64,000 bases of DNA from Candidatus Lernaella stagnicola (GTDB taxonomy: Bacteria; Lernaellota; Lernaellaia; Lernaellales; Lernaellaceae): contig JAVCCK010000034.1 of the NCBI GenBank assembly GCA_030765525.1, positions 186,001 through 250,000 on the forward strand, given 5' to 3'. Within the stretch, counting starts at the first letter, position 1; each line of letters begins with the position of its first letter. The notes beneath the pieces were generated by a model. The model worked only from the letters and a program-made list of their open reading frames with translations. It was not told where the DNA came from and did not search any database. Below, one piece after another: positions 9,531 to 21,378 of this stretch. The position numbers and the translations under genes are program-made.

Positions 9531-9540
9531 GGCCCAGACG

Positions 9541-10614
9541 GTGTTCGCGGCCAATAAGCGTGCCGCCGCAACGCGCGTTGCCTTTCTCGGGCTGATGGCG
9601 CTGCTGGTTCTCAGCGGTTGCGCCACGCCCCCCGTCTCCTATGACGCCCGGCCCACCGTCGCCGCGTTCACGGACAAAGGCCCGTTTTTCGTGCCGGAAG
9701 ATTCAGACGCCGCGCCGATATGGGGCATTCGCGGCGGCATCGTCGTGGGTATCAAGCCGGGCGTCGTGGGCTACGCGCCGCACGAGAAAGGTGGGCCGCG
9801 GGGGCTGATCCGCTTTGGTTACGAGGCCGAGGGAAGGCTCTACTTCATCAATTTCGCGGCACTAACCGCGGTAACGACCGACGGCCGTTACGGCAAGAGC
9901 GAACTGGACCGCAGTCCCGGCGACGGGGCGCGCGGGATGATCATCGAGGCGTATCCGCCGGCGTTTCACCAAGACTACGACGCGTGGCGTGAACGGGACG
10001 CGCCGCCGGTCGACGCGGCGGCTCGTGTATGGCGGAAAGACGGCTTCGTGCGGCTTTCGTGGGTGCTGCGCTACGAGGCCTTCGTCAACGACGCGCGCCC
10101 CTATTTGCTCGTGACGATTCGTGAGGAACGACCCCAGGAGGTCGAATTTCAGTTCTTTACCGAACCCGGCTCGCCGGAACTCGAGGGGTGCGTGCTGTCG
10201 CCCACGTTCGGGAACCTGACTCAACTACGCGTGCTTCACCTCGCGAACGTCGACGTGACGGCCGCGGAATTGTGGCCGGATTTCCGCGGGCGCGGTTTTG
10301 CGCGGCCGGCGTTTTTCAAGTTGCCGCGCCTGGCGCGCGATGAAAACGGTGATGTGGTATTGGCGGCCCGCCCGGATCGAATCGAGCCGTGGAAGACGCG
10401 GGGGTATCCGCATCCGCGGCGCTTGACGCAGTATCTTCGTAAGCCGCGCGGCTCGTTCGATGAAACCTTGCGCGGCTACGTCAACGGCCGCTATATGTTT
10501 TGGAAGACAACGACGCCGGTACCGGGCGGCACGGCGTTTGAGAACATCGCGCTGCTGGAACGGTTTCGTGAGGGGACCGTTCTGATCTTCGGATACCGAG
10601 ATGCGGACGAGTAA
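9541..10614 (+). CDS. Lipoprotein of unknown function
   Basis: No family is recognised. The 357-residue protein begins at GTG 9541 with a typical lipoprotein leader (LMALLVLSGCATPP, lipidated Cys27). The rest is soluble, mixed beta, with many aromatic residues and conserved-looking patches such as VRLSWVLRYEAFVND and GYVNGRYMFWKT. It begins 10 bases after the preceding lipoprotein gene and ends 11 bases before the next, so all three are likely co-transcribed. Outer-membrane or periplasmic location is inferred from the lipobox (Ala at +2). Confidence 0.75.
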   Translation: MFAANKRAAATRVAFLGLMALLVLSGCATPPVSYDARPTVAAFTDKGPFFVPEDSDAAPIWGIRGGIVVGIKPGVVGYAPHEKGGPRGLIRFGYEAEGRLYFINFAALTAVTTDGRYGKSELDRSPGDGARGMIIEAYPPAFHQDYDAWRERDAPPVDAAARVWRKDGFVRLSWVLRYEAFVNDARPYLLVTIREERPQEVEFQFFTEPGSPELEGCVLSPTFGNLTQLRVLHLANVDVTAAELWPDFRGRGFARPAFFKLPRLARDENGDVVLAARPDRIEPWKTRGYPHPRRLTQYLRKPRGSFDETLRGYVNGRYMFWKTTTPVPGGTAFENIALLERFREGTVLIFGYRDADE

Positions 10615-10625
10615 AGGAGCCTTAG

Positions 10626-11420
10626 ATGCGGTTTTGTATGTGGAGTGTCGTACTGGTCTGTTTGCTGGCGGCGGTCGCTTCGGCAGGTGAGCGCGAGGAT
10701 GAGGCCTACGGACGGGCGCTCGGGGCATACGAAGCGAATAAGAACATCGCGCCCAATACCGCTTTTTTTGCCGCCACCGACGAGTTGGGCGGCCTGACTT
10801 CCGACCAGCGGGCCAACGTGCTTGAACGCTTGGCGCACCATGCCTTGAAAAAGGAAAAAGACCTTTACGCCGCGCACTTGTTTGCCGCAAACGCGTCGCT
10901 GGCGATGATCTACCCCGTAGAACTTGCGCGGAAGAAAGATCCGCCGCGCGCTAAAGAGCTTTTGCGTCGCCGATTCAAGCTCGCGGCTTGGTCGATTGAA
11001 ATGACGTTTCCCTGGAACCGGTGGGCGAATCCGATGGACTACAACGCATCACAAATGGCGGCGAATCAAGCGCACGTGCTCAATCTGTGGCTTGCCAAGG
11101 AAAAGCTGGCTCTGGCCGGGTGGCGGGCGCACGCCTCATGGATGCTCGGCGTCGCTGAGCTTGTGGTCGACCGGCCCGACCGAGCCGTAGAGGCATTCGC
11201 CTCGTTCGCGCGTCAAGTCGGCGACGAGCCTTACGCCACGGTGGCGGAGGGATATCTGGCCTTTGCGATGATGCTGGCCGGAAAACCACAAGGCAAGGAG
11301 AGGTTCGCACGGGCTATCGTCAAACTCGAAAGCGACCCGAGCGAACAAGCTGCTAAGGCGGGCGCGGAACTCAAGCGAGTCAAAGCTTACTTCGATAACA
11401 AGATGAAAGGGAACGACTAG
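10626..11420 (+). CDS. Exported alpha-helical protein of unknown function
   Basis: The 264-residue product has a cleavable signal peptide (MRFCMWSVVLVCLLAAVASA). The mature part consists of amphipathic helices with a TPR-like look (LGVAELVVDRPDRAVEAFASFA, then VAEGYLAFAMMLAG). I cannot assign a function. The stop codon is immediately followed by the ATG of the histidine phosphatase gene with no gap, which suggests translational coupling. The start follows AAGGAG. Confidence 0.75.
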   Translation: MRFCMWSVVLVCLLAAVASAGEREDEAYGRALGAYEANKNIAPNTAFFAATDELGGLTSDQRANVLERLAHHALKKEKDLYAAHLFAANASLAMIYPVELARKKDPPRAKELLRRRFKLAAWSIEMTFPWNRWANPMDYNASQMAANQAHVLNLWLAKEKLALAGWRAHASWMLGVAELVVDRPDRAVEAFASFARQVGDEPYATVAEGYLAFAMMLAGKPQGKERFARAIVKLESDPSEQAAKAGAELKRVKAYFDNKMKGND

Positions 11421-12049
11421 ATGACCGCAAGCACCATCGAATCCACACCGAGTGGCGTCTGGCTTTACCGGCACGGCCCGCTGGACATTCCACGCTACCA
11501 GTGCGTCGGTTGGTCGGACGTGCCCCTGGGTAATCCCGAGCAAACGGCAAACGAGGCGCGAACGCTGGCGGCGTATATCGGGAAGCCCACGGCGCTCTTT
11601 TCCAGTGACCTGCTTCGCACCCGGCAGACCGCCGCGCCACTGGCCGAGGCGCTGGGCATGGAAGTCACCCTCGAGCCGTCCTTGCGGGAGTTGAATTTCG
11701 GCGAATGGGAAGGCCGCATGTGGAACGATCTGGGGGAGAGCGGTGACGACCGTTTTCGCGCGTTTGTTCAGGATTGGCGCAGCACCAACGCGCCGGGCGG
11801 TGAATCGTTTCGCGATGTGGAAAGACGTGTTTCCGCGTTCTGGGCACAGGCCGCGGCGCGCCATGCCGGAGAAGAAATCGTGGTGGTTTCCCACGGCGGC
11901 TCGCTGGTTGCGTTCTCGATTCTCCTGTTCGGTTGGTCGCACGAATACGCGATGAAGCACATGTTGGAACGGGGCCACTTCGGGTACATCGATTTTCGGC
12001 GCGGTGGTCACGTGTGGAACTTCGATCCGGCGCGTTTGCCCGCCAGAGC

Positions 12050-12053
<4 letters not shown>
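11421..12053 (+). CDS. Histidine phosphatase family protein (phosphoglycerate-mutase-like)
   Basis: This is a predicted phosphohydrolase of the branch-1 histidine phosphatase superfamily. The YRHGPLD motif contains the phospho-accepting His18, and a second catalytic-site motif VVVSHGGSL lies near residue 155. The central LRELNFGEWEGR is typical of alpha-ribazole phosphatase/CobC-type members. The substrate cannot be told from sequence. No cobalamin genes are nearby, so CobC is not claimed. The stop overlaps the start of the hydantoinase gene (ATGA), implying co-translation. Length is 210 residues, normal for the family. Confidence 0.85.
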
Positions 12054-15697
<3,644 letters not shown>

Positions 15698-16065
15698 AAG
15701 GCCATTCCCAGAAAAATATAATATGCCGTCGATCTGTGTTGACAAAACCACGGTAAAAACGTTAAAGGATAACCCTTTGGGGAAGTCGAACGTAAAACGC
15801 AAACAACATTAAAACAAGGCACCTTCGGGTTAACGGGCGGAACGCAATCTTGATTGCCACCGCTGGTGACGGCGCTTTGTTCATTTGCTTGCCAACTGCG
15901 ATAGTAAAGGGTCTTTGTGACGGGCAAACGACCAACCTGGCGTTCCGCTTCGGCGGCGGGCCGAATTCTCCCACACAATCATTCGATCTTTTTGTCCCAG
16001 GAAATGTCTGTAAACGGATATTTGGGGTGCAAAAAAGACCGAGTTCGAACACATGGAGAGAAGAC
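15698..16065 (+). other. Gene-free gap of 368 bases upstream of the S24-like regulator
   Basis: I see no convincing gene here. The regulator's frame is open through 15850-16065, but that stretch has no RBS at its 5' end and its translation has no family look. A promoter candidate is present at 15739-15767. The region is lower in GC than the flanking genes, as expected for regulatory DNA. Confidence 0.5.
15739..15767 (+). promoter_or_regulatory. Candidate promoter upstream of the S24-like regulator
   Basis: A perfect TTGACA (15739-15744) is followed after 17 bases by TTAAAG (15762-15767), a weak -10. It would give a leader of about 290 bases before the GTG at 16066, so a closer promoter may also exist. 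Confidence 0.35.
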
Positions 16066-16761
16066 GTGACCGTCGCGATGGAAAAACAGGAAATTCGCGA
16101 ACGACTTAGAAATCTCGTCGAAGATTTCGCGGGTGGTCATCCCTCGGTGTTTGCCAAACGTGTGGGTATTACCCATAGCCGAATGTTGGCCTACATACAC
16201 GGCCAAGGGCTGCCATCCCTGCAAAATCTCGCGCGGATATGCTGCGCCACCGGCGTGACGCCGAACTGGCTGATTTTCGGTCACCGACCAAAATATGAGT
16301 GGGAGGCGAAAATGAGCGCCTTGGCGGTATGCAAATCCGACGAGCGTACGGCGCAAACGACCGATGAGTTCGTTGCCGTGCCGATTGTGCAGGCGATTGC
16401 CGACCAGGAAACTGAAATGAGCGTCCTGAAGCGTTTGGTGTTCGGCGACGACATGATAATCACTCGCCAACGCGAGGGCGCGACGCTCTGTGCGATTCGC
16501 ATGCCTGATGAAAGCATGAAAGGCGAAATCGCGGAGGGTGATGTGGTGGTGGTCGATCTGGAGCAGGGCGGCGACAACTTATCCGATTCCGGCTGCGCGG
16601 CGCTGTTGGAGGATGATTGCATCACCGTGCGTCGCGTCGTCAACGGCATTGGCTACGCGAACGACCCGTCTCGATACCCGCCGGCGCCCGTGCCGGCCAA
16701 GGATATCCTTGGACACGCGCTGGAGTTGCATCGTTTGCAGTTGACGCAGCCGCCGCGGTAG
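16066..16761 (+). CDS. CI/LexA-like transcriptional regulator with S24-like C-terminal domain lacking the catalytic Lys
   Basis: A helix-turn-helix at ~25-75 (FAKRVGITHSRMLAYIHGQG, then TGVTPNWLIFG) is joined to an S24/LexA-like domain (~135-225). The nucleophile serine is present (PDESMKGEIAEGD, Ser150). The position of the general-base lysine (VKR in LexA) is occupied by Arg189 (ITVRRVV). Self-cleavage is therefore doubtful, as in some non-cleaving phage-type repressors. GTG 16066 was chosen because GGAGAG lies 6 bases upstream. ATG 16078 is the alternative. The MMPL transporter gene begins 80 bases downstream and is a plausible target. No phage genes surround it. Confidence 0.8.
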   Translation: MTVAMEKQEIRERLRNLVEDFAGGHPSVFAKRVGITHSRMLAYIHGQGLPSLQNLARICCATGVTPNWLIFGHRPKYEWEAKMSALAVCKSDERTAQTTDEFVAVPIVQAIADQETEMSVLKRLVFGDDMIITRQREGATLCAIRMPDESMKGEIAEGDVVVVDLEQGGDNLSDSGCAALLEDDCITVRRVVNGIGYANDPSRYPPAPVPAKDILGHALELHRLQLTQPPR

Positions 16762-16841
16762 AACTTCGCGGCTGTCAAATCCCACCGCCGATGGTATGAT
16801 TCTGCCTTCCATCAACGTTGGAACAACGAGGCGGCAAGCGC

Positions 16842-19616
16842 GTGACGGCAACACATCGGCGAAGCTGGCGGGAACGAATCCTGGCGCGATGGGGAGCGTT
16901 GTGTCACGACCACGCCGGGTTGGTCACGTTGATCGCGCTCGCGATCACCGCGTTTTTTAGCTACTTCGCCGCCACGATCGATATCAACCTCGGCTTTTTG
17001 GCGTTGCTCGACGAGAATGACCCGCTCGTGCAACGCGTGCAGGACGCCAACGATAATTTCGGCGACCTGTCCTATATGGTCGTCGGCCTGACCACGCCCG
17101 CCGGTGAAGCTGCCGACAAACAACGCCTCATTCGTTTCGCGCACACTCTTGCCCCGAAATTGAAAAAGCACCCGGATTTGATCGGGCGCGTCGTGGCGCG
17201 GGTTGAATTGGACGAGATGATGCGCTGGGCGCCGCTTTTCCTTTCCGAGAACGAAGTGGCGGAATTCGTCGCCGAATCCAAAGAGCGGCAGGGAGATTTG
17301 CGCGCCCTGTTTCGTGACGTCCGTCTCGTACCTTTCCTCGATCGGATGAACGAGACACTGGAACGGGAAATCATCGAAGAGGAAGAAATCACCGACGAGG
17401 CCGACGCGTTGCAACGGCTCCAAGCTCTCGGGGCGTTCTACGAAACGGCATGGAGCTATTTGGACGACGACCCGGAGACCGAGGCCGGCCCCGCCAAGCG
17501 TTCGCTTCGCAAACTGGTGCTGCCCGCCGGCGATGATGAAATAACGGACGACGACTACTTTTTCTACGACAACGACCGCCTGTTGGTGATGCGCGTGATG
17601 ACGCCGCGTCCCGCCGACGATTACATCTACATCGAAGAAGTGCTGGCGATGGTCGATGCGGCCGTGGCCGACGTGAAGCGCGAAGTACCCGGGGTGGAAG
17701 TGCTGCTGGCCGGCAACATGCCGGTCATGCGCGACGAACATCAAGCCTTGGTGCACGACATGAAATTCACGACGCTTGCTTCGCTGGTGATCGTGCTGAT
17801 CATTTTCGCCGTCGTGTTCCGCAAGCTCACTGACCTGGTGCTCATCGCCGTGTGCCTGCTGTCCGGGCTGGGCATCACCTTCGGCGTAACCGAATTCGCC
17901 ATCGGCTATCTCAGCCTGCTCACCGCGTTTTTCGGCGCGATCATGATCGGTTTGGGTATCGATTTCGCCATCCACTTGATCAGCCGGTACGGCGAGGGCA
18001 TCCGCCAAGGTTTGGCCGTTCGCGAGGCGATTATCAACGGCATGGCCGGTGCCGGTCCCGGCATTCTGACGGGCGGCATCACGACGGCGGCGGCGTTTCT
18101 CGTATTAATGATCGCCCGCTTCAAGGGTCTGGCGCAGCTCGGTTTCGTTTCGGGAATGGGCATTCTGGTGATGCTCCTGCTGATGTTCACGTTGTTGCCC
18201 GCGCTGATCGCGTTGCGCGACCGGCGTAAAGTCTCCGCCGAACTGACGATTCGCAGCATCGGTGATTCGGTGCCGCTCGGGCGTCTGGCTGATTTGGCGA
18301 TCGATCGACCCAAACTGGCGACGGTCGTCATATTGATCGTGAGCATTTTGGCGGCGTTCGGCGTGTGGCGCAGCTCGTTCAACTACGACTACCGCAGCCT
18401 GGAACCTCGCGGATCGATTGCCTTGGCTCATATCGACGAAGTGGAAAAGCGACTGGGATTCAGCATCGACTACGCCATGTATTTCGGCGACACGGTCGAG
18501 GATTGCCGGCGGCTGGCTGCGGCGGTCGAACAAAAACCGACCATTGCCAAGGTCGACGCGATATCCGACTACGTGCCTGAAAACCAAGCGGCGAAGAATC
18601 TTCGGTTGCGGGAACTGGCGCCGATATTCGCCGACATCACGGTCCAAGAGCGACCCGCCGCACGCGCTTCGTTCGCGCCGGAGGATTTGCGCGCATATGC
18701 CGCGGCCGCCCGCGGTAGTGCCCGAGTTGTGCGGGCGGTGCTGCAACTGGCCATTCTTGGCGGGCAGTTCGATGTCGAGGACGAAGCCCGCCGCGTGGTC
18801 GAGCAGGTAAACGATTTCGCCACGCGGGTGGAACGCGTCGCCGTGGAAAAGCCGGCGCAAGTTGGTGCGATGCGGTACGAGGGCTTCGTGGCGGCGGAAC
18901 TGGAGTCGCTGCTGGAGAATTTACGTATGGCGACCAAGGGCGAGGTCCTCACGGTCGCACGCCTACCCGAGCAGATTCGTGAAAATTTCCTTGGTCACGA
19001 CGGCCGCATGGCAGTGTTCGCCTATCCGACCGGCAACGTGTGGAACAAGCAGTTCATGGCGGAGCACAACAACGAAGTGCTCTCGGTGGACCCCTCGGCG
19101 ATTTCCGTGCCGATCCTTTTTGAGCGTGTTTTCGCCAACATTATAGAAGATTTTCGCAGTTCGATTTGGTTCTCGCTCGCGGCGGTTTTCCTATTGGTGA
19201 TTTTGGATTTCCGGCGGCCGCTCACCAGTATCCTGGCGTTGGTGCCCTTGATGGTCGGCGCGCTCTGGATGGTGGGCGCCATGCCTTACATCGGCATGCG
19301 ATTCAACTTGGTCAACGTGGCGATCGTCCCGCTCATTTTGGGAATCGGCATCGATAACGGGGTCCACATTCTGCATCGCTACCGCATGGAACAGGAACGA
19401 CGAGTGCACGCGGCGGTCGAGCATACCGGGAAAGCGATTCTGCTCTCGTCGCTGACGACCATGGCCGGTTTCGGCATGCTCGGGCTGGCGACCTATGTGG
19501 CGATCGGCTCTCTCGGGCAACTGTTGGTGATCGGTGTGGGTGCGTGTTTCGTCACCTCGGTCTTCGTGCTGCCGTTGATCCTGGCGCGTATCGATCGAAA
19601 AGGCTGGAAGGTATAA
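16842..19616 (+). CDS. MMPL/RND-superfamily transporter
   Basis: The 924-residue product has the RND-type duplicated layout. One N-terminal membrane helix and a large periplasmic loop (~50-310) are followed by a five- to six-helix bundle with GIGIDFAIHLISRYGEG (MMPL signature). A second loop and a second bundle carry ILGIGIDNGVHILHRYRME, the matching signature. Such proteins export lipids or hydrophobic compounds across the inner membrane, in some cases hopanoids. The substrate is unknown here. GTG 16842 follows GAGG. The frame also opens at TTG 16818. No adaptor or outer-membrane channel gene is adjacent. Confidence 0.83.
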   Translation: MTATHRRSWRERILARWGALCHDHAGLVTLIALAITAFFSYFAATIDINLGFLALLDENDPLVQRVQDANDNFGDLSYMVVGLTTPAGEAADKQRLIRFAHTLAPKLKKHPDLIGRVVARVELDEMMRWAPLFLSENEVAEFVAESKERQGDLRALFRDVRLVPFLDRMNETLEREIIEEEEITDEADALQRLQALGAFYETAWSYLDDDPETEAGPAKRSLRKLVLPAGDDEITDDDYFFYDNDRLLVMRVMTPRPADDYIYIEEVLAMVDAAVADVKREVPGVEVLLAGNMPVMRDEHQALVHDMKFTTLASLVIVLIIFAVVFRKLTDLVLIAVCLLSGLGITFGVTEFAIGYLSLLTAFFGAIMIGLGIDFAIHLISRYGEGIRQGLAVREAIINGMAGAGPGILTGGITTAAAFLVLMIARFKGLAQLGFVSGMGILVMLLLMFTLLPALIALRDRRKVSAELTIRSIGDSVPLGRLADLAIDRPKLATVVILIVSILAAFGVWRSSFNYDYRSLEPRGSIALAHIDEVEKRLGFSIDYAMYFGDTVEDCRRLAAAVEQKPTIAKVDAISDYVPENQAAKNLRLRELAPIFADITVQERPAARASFAPEDLRAYAAAARGSARVVRAVLQLAILGGQFDVEDEARRVVEQVNDFATRVERVAVEKPAQVGAMRYEGFVAAELESLLENLRMATKGEVLTVARLPEQIRENFLGHDGRMAVFAYPTGNVWNKQFMAEHNNEVLSVDPSAISVPILFERVFANIIEDFRSSIWFSLAAVFLLVILDFRRPLTSILALVPLMVGALWMVGAMPYIGMRFNLVNVAIVPLILGIGIDNGVHILHRYRMEQERRVHAAVEHTGKAILLSSLTTMAGFGMLGLATYVAIGSLGQLLVIGVGACFVTSVFVLPLILARIDRKGWKV

Positions 19617-19738
19617 CCTGTGCTGATCTCGCGGGCGTGCCGCCGCGTTGACGAATGGTGGGTCCATTGCCTACGATCAGTGCAGCCTGTGACCGATGGC
19701 GACAACGCCGATTGCCTACCGAAGCGGAGGTTTGACCG

Positions 19739-20431
19739 ATGAATGCGTGGCGTCTTGCTCTCTCTATCTTGCTTGCCCTTTGTCTCGCCGGCACCGTTGT
19801 CGGTGCGTGCGACGACGATGACGACGACAACGACGACAACAACGATTCCTCCCCGGCGGACGATGATGATGACGATGACAACGATGACGACGACAACAAC
19901 GACGACACGTCGCCGATCGACGATGATGATGACGACAACGACGACGACGACGATGACACGACACCGGCCGACTATAGCTGCGACGAGGTGGCTGACGGTC
20001 TGTTCAACACCTGCGCCATGACCCTCAACGATATACACGGTGTCGCCCAGGGGGAAGATGATCTCGAACAATGGTGCGGCTTATCCGAGGAGCTATTCAC
20101 CGCAAAAACCGTCGCCCCCTTTTGGAACTGCATGGGCGTATGCAGCTTCGACGAAGATTGCGAAACGGCGTGCTTGGATGCCTGTCTGAACCCGCCTGAT
20201 CCGGGAACCGGCTGCGCAACCGCGGTGCACGGCGTTTACGCTTGCGGCGTCGCCTTCGTGTTCGTTGGTACGCCCTTGTATATCCCTGAGATGGACCTGC
20301 AGGCCGTGTGCGGCGATTACGCGGTCGTCGATTGGACTTGCGCGCAAGGCTGCGTCGATTCGCTCACGTGTTCGAATCCACCGACCGCGCCCGAGACGAT
20401 GGCGATGATTACCTGCCTTGGCGACTGCTGA
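19739..20431 (+). CDS. Asp-tract lipoprotein with a 16-cysteine domain (first of a tandem pair)
   Basis: The 230-residue product has a lipoprotein leader (LAGTVVGAC, lipidated Cys24). A linker of ~50 residues made almost wholly of Asp and Asn follows at once. A C-terminal domain (~78-230) has 16 cysteines. All 16 recur in the same order in the next gene, together with motifs VADG, NTC, WNC, YACGV and NPP. I know of no characterised function. The disulfide-rich domain is probably displayed outside the cell on the acidic linker. Calcium binding by the linker is possible, but that is inference. Asp at +2 would retain the protein in the inner membrane by the E. coli rule, which may not hold here. 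Confidence 0.8.
   Translation: MNAWRLALSILLALCLAGTVVGACDDDDDDNDDNNDSSPADDDDDDDNDDDDNNDDTSPIDDDDDDNDDDDDDTTPADYSCDEVADGLFNTCAMTLNDIHGVAQGEDDLEQWCGLSEELFTAKTVAPFWNCMGVCSFDEDCETACLDACLNPPDPGTGCATAVHGVYACGVAFVFVGTPLYIPEMDLQAVCGDYAVVDWTCAQGCVDSLTCSNPPTAPETMAMITCLGDC
19811..19957 (+). repeat. Aspartate-codon tract encoding the lipoprotein linker
   Basis: Nearly all codons are GAC or GAT, broken by AAC and short TSP/SSP spacers, giving blocks of 6-7 Asp. GAC and GAT are mixed, so selection is probably on the protein rather than on recent replication slippage. Confidence 0.8.
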
Positions 20432-20476
20432 GCGTGCGCCCGGCCGGTGGCATCACCGCGTCCGCGCTGCACTGAA

Positions 20477-20504
20477 TTGTATTCGCGCCTAGTTTTGCTA
20501 CAAT
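20477..20504 (+). promoter_or_regulatory. Sigma70-type promoter for the second Asp-tract lipoprotein
   Basis: TTGTAT (20477-20482), a 16-base spacer and TACAAT (20499-20504) lie 32 bases before the ATG at 20536. The second paralogue therefore probably has its own promoter and is not simply read through from the first. Confidence 0.6.
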
Positions 20505-20535
20505 TTAGCCGAATAGTGAAGAAAAGAGGTTCAGA

Positions 20536-21336
20536 ATGACTCGTGTCGACAAGCTAGTTTGGTTGATGGCGATCTTGCTCACCCTGTCTATGGCTTTCTA
20601 CATCGCGTGCGGCAGCAGCAGCGATGACACCGGCAGCACTCGCAGCCCCGTCACGGGCGGCGACGACGACACCCCGAGCCCGGGGGCTGGTGGGGGAGGC
20701 GACGACGATGATGACACCGCGGCGGACGACGATACGAGCGCCGACGACGACACAGGTGGCGACGACGATACCGGCACCGACGATGATACCGGCGGCGACG
20801 ACGACACCGGCGCCGACGACGATACGGCGGTCGACGATGACGACGATGATGACACTCCCGATTATACTTGCTCCCAGGTCGCCGACGGCTCGATCAATAC
20901 GTGCAGCCGGGATCTGAACGGCGTCAGCGGCACGCCGGTCGGCCAAACCGGTATGCAAGCGTGGTGCGAAGCGACCGAGAATCTATTCGGCGGCAAGGCG
21001 CTATCCTCGGTGTTCTGGAACTGCTGGGGGGATTGCGTCTTCGAGCAGTCGTGCGGCGAGCCGTGTTTTTCCGCGTGCGAAAATCCACCCGTGCCGGGTT
21101 CGGGTTGCGGCGCTACGGCGGGCGGCCTGTACGCGTGCGGTGTGCACATTCAAATCGATACGAGCGATTACTTTATTCAACTTCTCGACCTGCTCGAGTT
21201 TTGCGAATACATGACCGAATGGCCGTGGGAATGCTACCAAACGTGCGTGGACACCGTGTCGTGCTCGACGCCGCCGACGCCTAGTCAGACCAACAACATG
21301 TTTACGTGCATGGAAGGGTGTTGGTCGAAAAAATAG
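20536..21336 (+). CDS. Asp-repeat lipoprotein with a 16-cysteine domain (second of a tandem pair)
   Basis: The 266-residue paralogue of the preceding gene has a leader ending AFYIACGSS (lipidated Cys25), a Gly/Asp linker with six copies of a DDDT-containing hexapeptide (~62-97), a further run of seven Asp, then the 16-Cys domain (~110-266). All cysteines align one-to-one with the neighbour (for example NTCSRDLNG against NTCAMTLND, and FWNCWGDC against FWNCMGVC). The divergent sequence between conserved cysteines implies an old duplication. The function is unknown. It is likely a cell-surface or periplasmic disulfide-bonded module. RBS AGAGG. Confidence 0.8.
   Translation: MTRVDKLVWLMAILLTLSMAFYIACGSSSDDTGSTRSPVTGGDDDTPSPGAGGGGDDDDDTAADDDTSADDDTGGDDDTGTDDDTGGDDDTGADDDTAVDDDDDDDTPDYTCSQVADGSINTCSRDLNGVSGTPVGQTGMQAWCEATENLFGGKALSSVFWNCWGDCVFEQSCGEPCFSACENPPVPGSGCGATAGGLYACGVHIQIDTSDYFIQLLDLLEFCEYMTEWPWECYQTCVDTVSCSTPPTPSQTNNMFTCMEGCWSKK
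20719..20826 (+). repeat. Six 18-base imperfect repeats encoding DDDT-type hexapeptides
   Basis: Six tandem in-frame units encode AADDDT, SADDDT, GGDDDT, GTDDDT, GGDDDT and GADDDT. Codons vary between units (GACGACGAT, GACGACGAC, GACGATGAT), so the array is degenerate at DNA level. Confidence 0.8.
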
Positions 21337-21378
21337 GGAACGACAGGCGCGGTCCGCTGAAATCATTCGAGGTTATCC

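Noticed and set aside
15850-16065. N-terminal extension of the S24-like regulator
   Set aside because: The frame is open but lacks an RBS and protein-like character. GTG 16066 has a well-placed GGAGAG and starts just before the helix-turn-helix domain.
16812-18008. A 398-codon minus-strand ORF
   Set aside because: It lies opposite the MMPL transporter, is extremely His/Gln-rich and has no RBS or domain. It is a shadow of high-GC codon usage.
20719-20826. Regular short repeats that could be taken for a CRISPR-like array
   Set aside because: The 18-base units are in frame, contiguous without spacers, and encode DDDT hexapeptides of a lipoprotein linker.
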